Part shown: one piece after another, positions 1 to 5,832 of the stretch
Layout: the number at the start of each line of letters is the position of its first letter
Position numbering within the stretch: position 1 is the first letter of the stretch
Source: Desulfobacterales bacterium
GTDB taxonomy: Bacteria; Desulfobacterota; Desulfobacteria; Desulfobacterales; JAUCGF01
Length of the DNA: 5,832 nucleotides
Reading direction: 5' to 3'
NCBI GenBank assembly: GCA_029940345.1
Contig: JAOZRC010000316.1
Coordinates: forward strand, 1 to 5,832
The notes under the pieces: model-generated
Told to the model about the DNA's origin: nothing
Databases searched by the model: none
What the model saw: only the letters and a program-made list of their open reading frames with translations
Program-made: the position numbers and the translations under genes

Positions 1-846
1 GAGGATTCCAATTAAAACAACGGTAATATTATCATGCCCTCCGGCATTATTCGCTTGGGTAATAAGTTTATCGGCTTTTTCCGCCAAATGAAGCGGCTGC
101 GAAAGAATATTTTTTATCGCCGTATCATCCACCCTATCTGTCAGGCCGTCAGAACACAGGAGGAACAAATCTCCTGTTTTGATCTTACCCTGCTCAACAT
201 CTGGGATTATTTTGCGCTCAACACCCACCGCTCTGATCAAAACGTTTTTCCCTGAACAGCCTTTTTGGGGGGAAGATATGTCAAGCCCTTTATCAATGGT
301 TTCTTGAAACAGTGTGTGGTCGCGGGTTAATTGCACCAGTTTTTTATTGTTAAACAGATAAACACGACTGTCGCCCACATGCCCTAATAGATATCTGTCT
401 TTATAAAAAACGATGAGTTCGGCAGTGCATCCCATTCCCGCACACTCCGGATGCTTTTTAACGTGCTGTAAAATACGTATGTTTGACTGATAAAAAACTG
501 CCTTGACAAGCTTACAAGCGTGACTTTCAGATTGTTGAATGACCGTTTGTTCTTCCTTGAAAGAAATCTCTTCCGGGGGGTATTCGTCCCATTTTTTTGC
601 TTTTTTTTGCGCTTTTAACCAAAATATCAACTGCTGAAGCCAAGAAGTCAACCCACTTTTAGGCAATGAAAACAGTTCCAAGGCTGTTTGAACAAAAATG
701 GCACTGGCAATTTCTCCGGCGGCTTCGCCGCCCATGCCGTCGGCTAAAAGGCAAAAACCCAGGTCGGGCCTGATGAGAAAACAATCTTCATTGTTGCTGC
801 GTTTTCGACCCACATCCGATTTTGCCGATATATTAACTGAAAGCAT
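1..846 (-). CDS. PP2C-family protein Ser/Thr phosphatase (3' end outside window)
   Basis: Metal-dependent protein phosphatase of the PPM/PP2C family, expected to remove phosphate from Ser/Thr residues in the cytoplasm. The frame is open from ATG at 846 to base 1, giving 282 codons with no stop; the last family motif lies about ten codons before the edge, so probably only a short tail is missing. Motifs seen: RSNNED (residues 16-21), ADGMGG (35-40, metal ligand D36), GMGCT (137-141, where GMGTT is usual), GDSR (158-161), LTRDHT, SDGLTD (232-237, metal ligand D233) and GGHDN (269-273, metal ligand D272). All catalytic positions are intact, so an active enzyme is expected. About 45 extra residues, rich in Trp, Lys and Glu, lie between the ADGMGG and GMGCT motifs. 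An in-frame TAG six codons upstream fixes ATG 846 as the earliest start; no good Shine-Dalgarno is visible. It follows the FHA genes after 64 AT-rich bases with no terminator-like hairpin, so co-transcription is likely. Its probable substrates are FHA-bound phosphoproteins (inference). Confidence 0.95.
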   Translation of the reverse strand, partial: MLSVNISAKSDVGRKRSNNEDCFLIRPDLGFCLLADGMGGEAAGEIASAIFVQTALELFSLPKSGLTSWLQQLIFWLKAQKKAKKWDEYPPEEISFKEEQTVIQQSESHACKLVKAVFYQSNIRILQHVKKHPECAGMGCTAELIVFYKDRYLLGHVGDSRVYLFNNKKLVQLTRDHTLFQETIDKGLDISSPQKGCSGKNVLIRAVGVERKIIPDVEQGKIKTGDLFLLCSDGLTDRVDDTAIKNILSQPLHLAEKADKLITQANNAGGHDNITVVLIGIL

Positions 847-910
847 AGTATTTGGCTTTTTCTAATCACATTCAAAAAGAACTACGATATTAATTAAATT
901 GAGATTTCCA

Positions 911-2470
911 TTATTGGCCTGACAATTTGCGTTTGGCTTCCTGATGCAATTCATTGGACTCAATCGGTATTATTTTAAGCACTTCAGTCCATTTTTGGCG
1001 GGCAACTTTTGTTTTACCAATTCCTTCGTAAACATTACCTTCATCAATTAGCCTTTGCGCCTCGGGTTTCAATTTACTGATCGTAGCAAGGTATAAGCGC
1101 TCTATCTCTTGATAATCGGGATAAATCGAATACACACGATGAAGGTAAATGATGGCTTGTGAGTACTTTCGTTTTCTATATAGTTTGCTCCCTTGTTTAT
1201 AAGGCGACTTAACTGCGTCAATCAGCATCTGTTTGAGCCTGGGTATGAATTGACGCGCTTTGATACTTTCCTCGCAATTCACATTCATGGCTACCAGTTC
1301 CTTGAGTTTTAGCAGCGCTTTGAGGAGTTCTTTCTGTTCGGAAAAATCCTTTGCCAGTTGGTAGAGTGAACGTACTTTTTCCAAACTCTCAATCAGTTTT
1401 TTGATTTCGATTTTTGCTTTTTGAATCGCCTTTAAAATTCCGTCGGCGTTTCGGCGAGTACTGTCATTGATCAAATTTATCTCTTTAGCGCATAAGCCGA
1501 TTGCTTGATTGACATCGTTCTCGGCTTCATCCAATTGTTTAAGCGTCTGCTCTAAGATTTCCGAGTCTTTCAATTCGATTGCATCTATGGAACTCGCCAC
1601 TTTTTCCGCTTTGTCGAGCAAATCAGTTATTTGTTCAATGATTTTTTTATTTTCTGCGTCTATCGCATCCCGGCATTCCTTAATTTTTTGTTTGGCTGTT
1701 GAATTTTGATTGTCCAATTTTAGAACGCTTTTAAACGCCGCTAACGCGCAATTATAATCTTGATGTTCAAAGCATTTTTGACTTTCCGTCAAATACTGCT
1801 TAATCTTCTTTGCTTTTGCGTTCCTTTCAATTGCTGCGATACATGCTTTATGTCTTTCTTTTGCCTCTTTGTGTTCACTATCAATGTCCAAAACAAGTTG
1901 AAATTGGCTTTTGGCCTCTTGATACTTTTTTTGTTTAAAAAGCTGATTGCCTTTCTCAAGATGGACCTGAACTTCTGATGAAGTCCAATCAATCCAGTTC
2001 CAGACCCCAAAGGCTATAAGAAGTATCGCCAGAATGGATAGCACTATTTTGATTTTTCCGGTTATTAAGTCGTTAATACGAAAGGCCGCTTTTGAACCAT
2101 CCAAATCAACTTTTAAGGTTGTATCTCCCACTCTAATCCGGTCACCTGTTTTGAATAAAGCGGGTTTGCCAATTGTCTTGCCATTGAGCAGGGTTGTATT
2201 TTTACTTTCAATGTTGGTCAACCGGAATTGTTTCTTCCCTTGCCGTTGGATGCGTGCATGTTCGCGTGATACATACCGGTCATTTTCAATTGTCAGGCCG
2301 CACGCGGAACTGCGTCCGATCACAATTGAATCCCCGAACTGACAGCCTTTCCCGTGCGGTTCACCCTCAATTAATGTTATTCGGTTATTCGGTTGAGATG
2401 AAGACGGACGTTTAAAAAATACGGTTTCGTCATGGTCTACGGCTGTTTTATCTTCTGGTTCCGTCAGCAT
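911..2470 (-). CDS. FHA-TM-TPR/coiled-coil membrane protein
   Basis: A 519-residue membrane-anchored protein. Residues 1-29 are a polar leader containing DETVFF (T16). An FHA domain spans about 30-122, with G52-R53, S68-x-x-H71 and SKN (89-91); the usual Gly after the Asn is Thr92. One transmembrane helix lies at about 140-160, preceded by Lys139 and Lys141, so the FHA domain should be cytoplasmic and the C-terminal part extracytoplasmic. TPR-like helical hairpins are at about 169-202, 225-258, 422-455 and 470-505, with a long charged coiled-coil-like stretch between (about 265-415). No catalytic motif is seen. FHA domains bind phosphothreonine peptides and TPRs hold protein partners, so a scaffold role is likely. 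ATG 2470 is 6 bases after the stop of the preceding FHA gene and in its reading frame; the SD-like AGGTAG includes that stop codon. Its architecture resembles that of the preceding gene, suggesting an old duplication. The exact function is unknown. Confidence 0.93.
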   Translation of the reverse strand: MLTEPEDKTAVDHDETVFFKRPSSSQPNNRITLIEGEPHGKGCQFGDSIVIGRSSACGLTIENDRYVSREHARIQRQGKKQFRLTNIESKNTTLLNGKTIGKPALFKTGDRIRVGDTTLKVDLDGSKAAFRINDLITGKIKIVLSILAILLIAFGVWNWIDWTSSEVQVHLEKGNQLFKQKKYQEAKSQFQLVLDIDSEHKEAKERHKACIAAIERNAKAKKIKQYLTESQKCFEHQDYNCALAAFKSVLKLDNQNSTAKQKIKECRDAIDAENKKIIEQITDLLDKAEKVASSIDAIELKDSEILEQTLKQLDEAENDVNQAIGLCAKEINLINDSTRRNADGILKAIQKAKIEIKKLIESLEKVRSLYQLAKDFSEQKELLKALLKLKELVAMNVNCEESIKARQFIPRLKQMLIDAVKSPYKQGSKLYRKRKYSQAIIYLHRVYSIYPDYQEIERLYLATISKLKPEAQRLIDEGNVYEGIGKTKVARQKWTEVLKIIPIESNELHQEAKRKLSGQ

Positions 2471-2476
2471 AAATAT

Positions 2477-2482
2477 CTACCT
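2477..2482 (-). promoter_or_regulatory. Ribosome binding site overlapping a stop codon
   Basis: AGGTAG on the minus strand, 6 bases before ATG 2470. Its last three bases are the TAG stop of the preceding gene, so termination and initiation happen at the same place. The match to the consensus is only partial. Confidence 0.45.
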
Positions 2483-3376
2483 GTTTTCAAGTTCACGGAG
2501 TTTGTTTTGAGCTTCTACATAACGTTTATCTTGTGGTTTATCGGACAACAGTTCGATTATTTCCCTCAAGAGATGTTTGGCACGATCGTTTTTCACCAAT
2601 TTTTTAGCTTGTTCAGCTTGGGTTACTAGTTGATTGATCTTTTTCTCAAGTTCATTTCTGGCTCTTTCCAGGTATTCAGACGCGTACGGATGATCCGGAT
2701 ATTGTGAAGCAGTCTCAAAAAATCCAATCGCTTTTTTCAAATTGCCATTCTTATAGAATATTCTCCCTTGCCGGAAAAGTTCATCGGCTTTTTCCTTATT
2801 TATAGGAGGAACCGGTTTTTTAGTAGGAGCAAGTGTGGGTGGCGGACTTACACTGGGTGTATTGATGATCGTTGGCATTACAGTCGGTTGTTCAGAGGGT
2901 GTTGGCTCGTCGGGTAGTTTGACGGGAGATGGCTGAGGATTCCAAATTATTTTAAGAATAACAAGCATCAAAATAAAAACACAGGCTCCGACGCCGATCA
3001 GTTTAACATTAATCTTGTTTTCACGTTTAGAAGCACCGGTTCTTTCGATAACAAACACAGTGTCTCCGATACCGATTTTATTTCCCGCTTTAAGTTTTAT
3101 TATTTTTTTGATCGGACTGTTGTTGACATACGTTGCCGTTGTTTGACTCAAATTTTCTAAAAAGGGTTGAGCTTTTTTTATTTCCAAACGGGCATGTAAG
3201 CGCGATGCTTTCATATCCTGTTGATTTAAGATAATATCACAATTTTTTCTTCCAATGGTGTATTCCTGCGAATCACGCAGAATAAACACTTTGCCGGTGT
3301 CAAAACCGTCTATAATTTTTAAGGTCCATTCGGGTGTCGGGCTTCTGTAAATGGTTTCCTGATTATCACTATCCAT
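2477..3376 (-). CDS. FHA-TM-Pro/Thr-rich-TPR membrane protein
   Basis: A 299-residue single-pass membrane protein. A short leader contains QETIYR (T8), followed by an FHA domain at about 17-112 with G42-R43 and S58-x-x-H61. The family's Asn-Gly pair before the Thr-x-Val-Asn strand is replaced by Thr80-Ala81, so phosphothreonine recognition may be altered. A transmembrane helix lies at about 124-145. It is followed by a Pro/Thr/Ser-rich stretch at 147-191, probably an extended linker on the far side of the membrane, then a TPR-like unit at about 195-228 and a charged helical tail to the C-terminus. No enzyme motif is seen. ATG 3376 lies inside the end of the preceding gene (8-base overlap) and has a strong AAGGAG ribosome binding site 7 bases upstream, which supports this start. 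The overlap suggests translational coupling. Likely a scaffold or adaptor working with its FHA neighbours; partner unknown. Confidence 0.93.
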   Translation of the reverse strand: MDSDNQETIYRSPTPEWTLKIIDGFDTGKVFILRDSQEYTIGRKNCDIILNQQDMKASRLHARLEIKKAQPFLENLSQTTATYVNNSPIKKIIKLKAGNKIGIGDTVFVIERTGASKRENKINVKLIGVGACVFILMLVILKIIWNPQPSPVKLPDEPTPSEQPTVMPTIINTPSVSPPPTLAPTKKPVPPINKEKADELFRQGRIFYKNGNLKKAIGFFETASQYPDHPYASEYLERARNELEKKINQLVTQAEQAKKLVKNDRAKHLLREIIELLSDKPQDKRYVEAQNKLRELENR

Positions 3377-4955
3377 GTTGTGACTCCTTGAAACTAATTG
3401 TTATCAACCCCTTTTTATCATCAGCACCTTTTTTTTTAATCACATAATTACACGTATCACTGATAGCCACCGATGCTTCTTTTTCAGACCCGACAAGCAG
3501 TTCATAAACGGCGTTACTGATGAGCGGTTCTTCAAATATTTCGGCAAAATTGAGGTCTTTTGGTGTTCTTGCCCTACTAAAATGGTTCACGAAAGACTTG
3601 TTACAATCAATTAACATAAAGGTATTGACATCAATTATGCACTGAGGTTCCGTAATCGTATCCGTATTCATCGAATTGGCGGTTTCATTATTATCGCTGC
3701 CTTTCATTATAGTTTTTCCGTTTTGATAACCTGTATCGGATTGGCGTGAAACCGAGATATCATCATCTCGAAAGGCAGGCGTTGAATCGTTTTCTGACGA
3801 AGTTGCAGACAACGCCGGGCCCGGCGGTTCTGGTTGTTCTTCAAAATCACTATATTTATCATCCGTCTCATTGTTACTGTCGCTCGGATTCCCTGTATCC
3901 ATTTCTGCGATGTTAACAGGATTGCTTTGGGAATTCTGAAGCAATCGGTTAAACATATCCGTAAGTTCGGCGATCTCCGGATGAGGTGAATGAAAATCGA
4001 TAAGGCGGCGCTTTGCTTTCATCGCTACACTGACTTCCTCTCCCAAACGATGTAACGGCATTAAAAACAAACGGGTTACATAGCGTCCTGTCAGAATGCA
4101 GATAATAATTAAAACAAAAAGAATCATGGCAAAGTAAACACCCATCCCACTTTGAGTCACTTTGCGCATATCCAGCTTAATAACGGCCCCACCTAACACC
4201 TTGTGTTCATTTCTAATGGGATAAAAAATAATTTTTTGATTTTCATCAATATCTTCGTTCGTTCTTTCTTTTTCCTGGATAGCTTTTTGAAAACCGTCCC
4301 ACTGAACCTTTTTTTCTTTTTCGCTCTCCGGAGCTTCAATTCGGCCCTCACGATTTGCGATAACGGCAAAAATGACGCCCTCTTCCCCTGCAATATTTTT
4401 AATCAATCTTTGGTCTTCCGTGTCAAGGATGATGGCATTATCATCGGTTCCGGCCAATTTGGCCAGATATAATGAAAAGAGGTTCCCCCGCTTGCGGAGT
4501 TCCGCTTCCTGAAAAGATTGCGTTTGATGATTCATAAAAATGAAAACAGTAAGAGATGCCAACACAACCATAAAGATTAAGGATACGGTTAACAGAACGT
4601 TGATATTGGCAAAAAGACGATTTTGAAGAATCGCACTGTCCTGAACAATCGGCTTCAGAGGGGCTTGAAAGATTCCTTTTACAATATAAGGTCCCAATTC
4701 CACATCAAAATTATTTTTAAAAGTCTTCTTTTTTTCAATTTTTTCATCATTAAAAAAGATCCCGTTTTTGCTGCGCATATCATGGATAGTCACTTTATTC
4801 TTTTCAACATCCAACTCAGCATGGGTTAACGAGATATGGGGATCATCCAGCCATATATCACAACTTTCATCTCTTCCGATGGTGTAGTGGCCTTCATTCC
4901 AATTCCGCGTCTCCAGAATTTCGCCGTCTTTGATTGTTTGAATGGTTATACTCAT
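3369..4955 (-). CDS. FHA domain transmembrane sensor (FHA-TM-Cache-like-TM-HAMP-PAS-like)
   Basis: A 528-residue two-pass membrane protein. Its N-terminal FHA domain (about 1-95) keeps all core residues: G27-R28, S42-x-x-H45 and N64-G65. A transmembrane helix (about 118-141) leads to an extracytoplasmic stretch of about 125 residues whose strand pattern (GVIFAVIANREGRI, then IIFYPIRN...LGGAVIKLDM) resembles a small Cache-type sensor. A second transmembrane helix (about 271-292) runs into a HAMP-like segment (about 293-340, with P300 and HPEIAELTDMFNRL). A low-complexity acidic Ser/Thr/Asn-rich linker follows (about 341-433), then a PAS-like domain (about 435-528, with MLIDCNKSFVNHF). No kinase, GGDEF, methyl-accepting or DNA-binding module is present. 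It probably senses an external cue and signals through partners bound to the FHA or PAS part (inference). An in-frame TAA four codons upstream and an AAGGCG site support ATG 4955. It is the first gene of the FHA cluster. The Cache and PAS calls are less sure than FHA and HAMP. Confidence 0.93.
   Translation of the reverse strand: MSITIQTIKDGEILETRNWNEGHYTIGRDESCDIWLDDPHISLTHAELDVEKNKVTIHDMRSKNGIFFNDEKIEKKKTFKNNFDVELGPYIVKGIFQAPLKPIVQDSAILQNRLFANINVLLTVSLIFMVVLASLTVFIFMNHQTQSFQEAELRKRGNLFSLYLAKLAGTDDNAIILDTEDQRLIKNIAGEEGVIFAVIANREGRIEAPESEKEKKVQWDGFQKAIQEKERTNEDIDENQKIIFYPIRNEHKVLGGAVIKLDMRKVTQSGMGVYFAMILFVLIIICILTGRYVTRLFLMPLHRLGEEVSVAMKAKRRLIDFHSPHPEIAELTDMFNRLLQNSQSNPVNIAEMDTGNPSDSNNETDDKYSDFEEQPEPPGPALSATSSENDSTPAFRDDDISVSRQSDTGYQNGKTIMKGSDNNETANSMNTDTITEPQCIIDVNTFMLIDCNKSFVNHFSRARTPKDLNFAEIFEEPLISNAVYELLVGSEKEASVAISDTCNYVIKKKGADDKKGLITISFKESQHG
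3384..3389 (-). promoter_or_regulatory. Strong ribosome binding site of the 299-aa FHA gene
   Basis: AAGGAG on the minus strand, 7 bases before ATG 3376 and lying within the last codons of the preceding gene. It fixes the start that gives the 8-base gene overlap and lets the second gene recruit ribosomes on its own as well as by coupling. Confidence 0.8.
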
Positions 4956-4960
4956 TGTGA

Positions 4961-4966
4961 CGCCTT
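4961..4966 (-). promoter_or_regulatory. Ribosome binding site of the first FHA gene
   Basis: AAGGCG read on the minus strand, 5 bases before ATG 4955. Together with the in-frame TAA just upstream it decides this start. Confidence 0.55.
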
Positions 4967-4996
4967 AATAATTGCATTTATTATCAGTAGTTATCT

Positions 4997-5011
4997 GGCG
5001 AATAGCTCGCC
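4997..5011. other. Short GC-rich hairpin in the leader of the FHA cluster
   Basis: GGCGA (4997-5001) and TCGCC (5007-5011) form a perfect 5-base-pair stem with a 5-base loop in otherwise AT-rich DNA, about 42 bases upstream of the first FHA start. No T-run follows on the minus strand, so it is not a typical terminator; it may be a leader structure or a protein-binding palindrome. Function unknown. Confidence 0.4.
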
Positions 5012-5028
5012 TACACTTTCATCCTTAT

Positions 5029-5180
5029 TTTAGTTACTCGACAGTCATAAGTTCTTCGCTATTCAGACAGCAAGGTTTATTAACTACCTGAAATCATAGG
5101 GAATTGATATTTTACTGCCATTTTCAAAATAACAATTATTTCAGTAGGTTACAAGAACCTATGACTGACGAGTTAGTTAA
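5029..5180. repeat. Long imperfect inverted repeat (fold-back)
   Basis: Outer arms 5029-5056 and 5153-5180 are inverted copies matching at 23 of 28 positions; the core 5039-5056 against 5153-5170 matches at 16 of 18. Inside, 5081-5097 pairs with 5135-5151 at 13 of 17, and 5102-5113 pairs with 5126-5137 at 11 of 12 around a 12-base loop. The left side has an unpaired insertion of about 24 bases (5057-5080), while the right side has only 2 bases at the same level. The right arm covers the last codons and stop of the tadC-like gene. It could form an extended RNA hairpin in a read-through transcript, or be a decayed miniature element; no target-site duplication is evident. Confidence 0.65.
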
Positions 5181-5832
5181 AAAAATACTTAATCATATAC
5201 GGCGCCAGGATAATAATAAAGATAATTGGAAAAACAAAAATAATCATGGGAATCAACAATTTTTGAGTTGCCTGGGCTCCGAGCCTCTCCGCCCGCATGA
5301 ATCTTTCCTGGCGCATCCTGACGGCCTGGGATTTCAATGTATCGGCGATACTGGTCCCCATTTTGTCCGCTTGAATCAGTATAGAAGTGAAAGCGTAAAT
5401 CTGGGGGATATCCACCCGTTCGGCCATATCACGCAACGCATCCTCACGGGTTCGCCCCAGTTTCATATTTTGGCTCATGCGATACAATTCCATGACAAAA
5501 GGCGCTTTATCTTTCAGATAGATATCGCACACCTTTTTGATGCCGCTGTTGAATTCAAGGCCCGCTTCCACCGAAAGGGAGAGCATGTCAATCACATCCG
5601 GCATACCGGCCAGTATTTCCTCCTGCCGTACTTTGCGTTTTTCATACAACCAGAGATAAGGATACCCTAGCCCCAGCACGGCGCCAATAACGCTATAAAG
5701 AACACTATGTAACAACACATATCCCATCACAGCGAATAAAATCGAAGTGGTGATTTGAAAACCGATAAATTCATCACCGCTCACCTCTTTTTCGATTCCG
5801 GCGGTAACAGCCCATTGCTCCACTTTCTGACG
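5173..5832 (-). CDS. tadC: TadC-like type II secretion F-domain protein (5' end outside window)
   Basis: C-terminal part of an inner-membrane platform protein of the GspF/TadC family, which works with the TadA ATPase to assemble a Tad/Flp pilus. The frame is open to the window edge: an in-frame GTG at 5823 exists, but Arg-Gln-Lys codons precede it without a stop, and TadC proteins are usually near 300 residues, so about 80-100 residues probably lie beyond the window. Counting from the GTG codon, two membrane helices occur at about 24-59, followed by the cytoplasmic T2SF domain. That domain contains MPDVIDMLSLSVEAGLEF (74-91), the VEAGL signature that favours TadC over TadB, then KLGRTREDAL and a helical stretch ending IRM-type (VRMRQERFMRAERLG). 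A hydrophobic C-terminal helix lies at about 189-212. The stop is TAA at 5175-5173. It is probably the end of a Tad gene series, with tadB and tadA expected upstream beyond the window. Confidence 0.9.
   Translation of the reverse strand, partial: RQKVEQWAVTAGIEKEVSGDEFIGFQITTSILFAVMGYVLLHSVLYSVIGAVLGLGYPYLWLYEKRKVRQEEILAGMPDVIDMLSLSVEAGLEFNSGIKKVCDIYLKDKAPFVMELYRMSQNMKLGRTREDALRDMAERVDIPQIYAFTSILIQADKMGTSIADTLKSQAVRMRQERFMRAERLGAQATQKLLIPMIIFVFPIIFIIILAPYMIKYFFN

Larger units (their letters stand above)
4956..5172. other. Intergenic region between tadC-like gene and FHA cluster
   Basis: This 217-base AT-rich gap has no credible coding frame on either strand; the only minus-strand starts open a few codons. 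It holds a large fold-back structure, a short GC-rich hairpin and three related 10-11-base motifs, described separately. On the minus strand I see only weak promoter-like matches, for example TTGTTA (about 5133-5138) with TAAAAT about 15 bases later, which is too short a spacer to be persuasive. Neither hairpin is followed by a run of T on the minus strand, so a classical intrinsic terminator is not supported. By position it should contain whatever separates Tad gene expression from FHA gene expression. Confidence 0.6.

Noticed and set aside
34..255. A 73-codon plus-strand frame near the window start
   Set aside because: It is antisense to the C-terminal PP2C motifs (SDGLTD and GGHDN), which are unmistakable on the minus strand.
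847..910. Separate promoter or terminator between the 519-aa FHA gene and the PP2C gene
   Set aside because: The 64 bases are AT-rich with no hairpin and no convincing -35/-10 pair, so I treat the genes as probably co-transcribed.
3369..3376. Gene overlap as a frameshift or sequencing error
   Set aside because: Both proteins end or begin naturally, the downstream gene has its own strong AAGGAG site, and short overlaps are common in operons.
4997..5011. Intrinsic terminator of the Tad operon
   Set aside because: The stem is only 5 base pairs and no T-run follows on the minus strand.
5104..5670. A 188-codon open frame on the plus strand
   Set aside because: It runs antisense to the tadC-like gene, its predicted protein has no recognisable motif, and the minus-strand frame has clear TadC features.
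5821..5823. GTG as the true start of the tadC-like gene
   Set aside because: The frame stays open to the window edge, and starting here would leave a protein much shorter than usual TadC with the N-terminal region missing.

Overview
All convincing genes in this window lie on the minus strand, so the transcription order runs from high to low coordinates. The base composition is AT-rich, roughly 40% GC by eye. In order there is the 3' part of a tadC-like gene (type II/IV secretion inner-membrane platform of a Tad/Flp pilus), a gap of about 217 bases, three consecutive membrane-anchored FHA-domain genes, and a PP2C-type protein phosphatase gene that is cut by the window start. The mix of a Tad pilus, bacterial Ser/Thr phospho-signalling (FHA and PP2C) and Cache/HAMP/PAS sensing suggests a Gram-negative bacterium with elaborate signalling. 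A deltaproteobacterial (Desulfobacterota-like) source is my best guess, but the window holds no taxonomic marker and this is inference.

Region by region: 5832-5173 is the tadC-like gene, missing its N-terminal part. 5172-4956 is non-coding and holds a long imperfect inverted repeat (about 5029-5180), a short GC-rich hairpin (4997-5011) and three copies of a TCAG(G)TAG(G)TTA-like motif. 4955-3369 encodes an FHA-TM-Cache-like-TM-HAMP-PAS-like protein with no recognisable output domain. 3376-2477 encodes an FHA-TM-Pro/Thr-rich-TPR protein. 2470-911 encodes an FHA-TM-TPR/coiled-coil protein. 846-1 encodes a PP2C phosphatase with all metal-binding motifs and an unusual insertion. The FHA genes overlap by 8 bases or are separated by 6 bases, and the phosphatase follows after 64 bases, so the four look like one operon.

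Working model (inference): the three FHA proteins present phosphothreonine-reading domains on the cytoplasmic face of the membrane next to the Tad machinery. Their other ends reach through the membrane as a sensor module (528-aa protein) or as TPR scaffolds (299- and 519-aa proteins). The PP2C enzyme would reset phosphorylation made by a Hanks-type Ser/Thr kinase, which is not in this window and would be expected nearby. The logic resembles the kinase/phosphatase/FHA control of type VI secretion, here beside a Tad pilus. The two TPR proteins each carry a short ETI/ETV motif just before the FHA domain, a plausible phospho-acceptor site.
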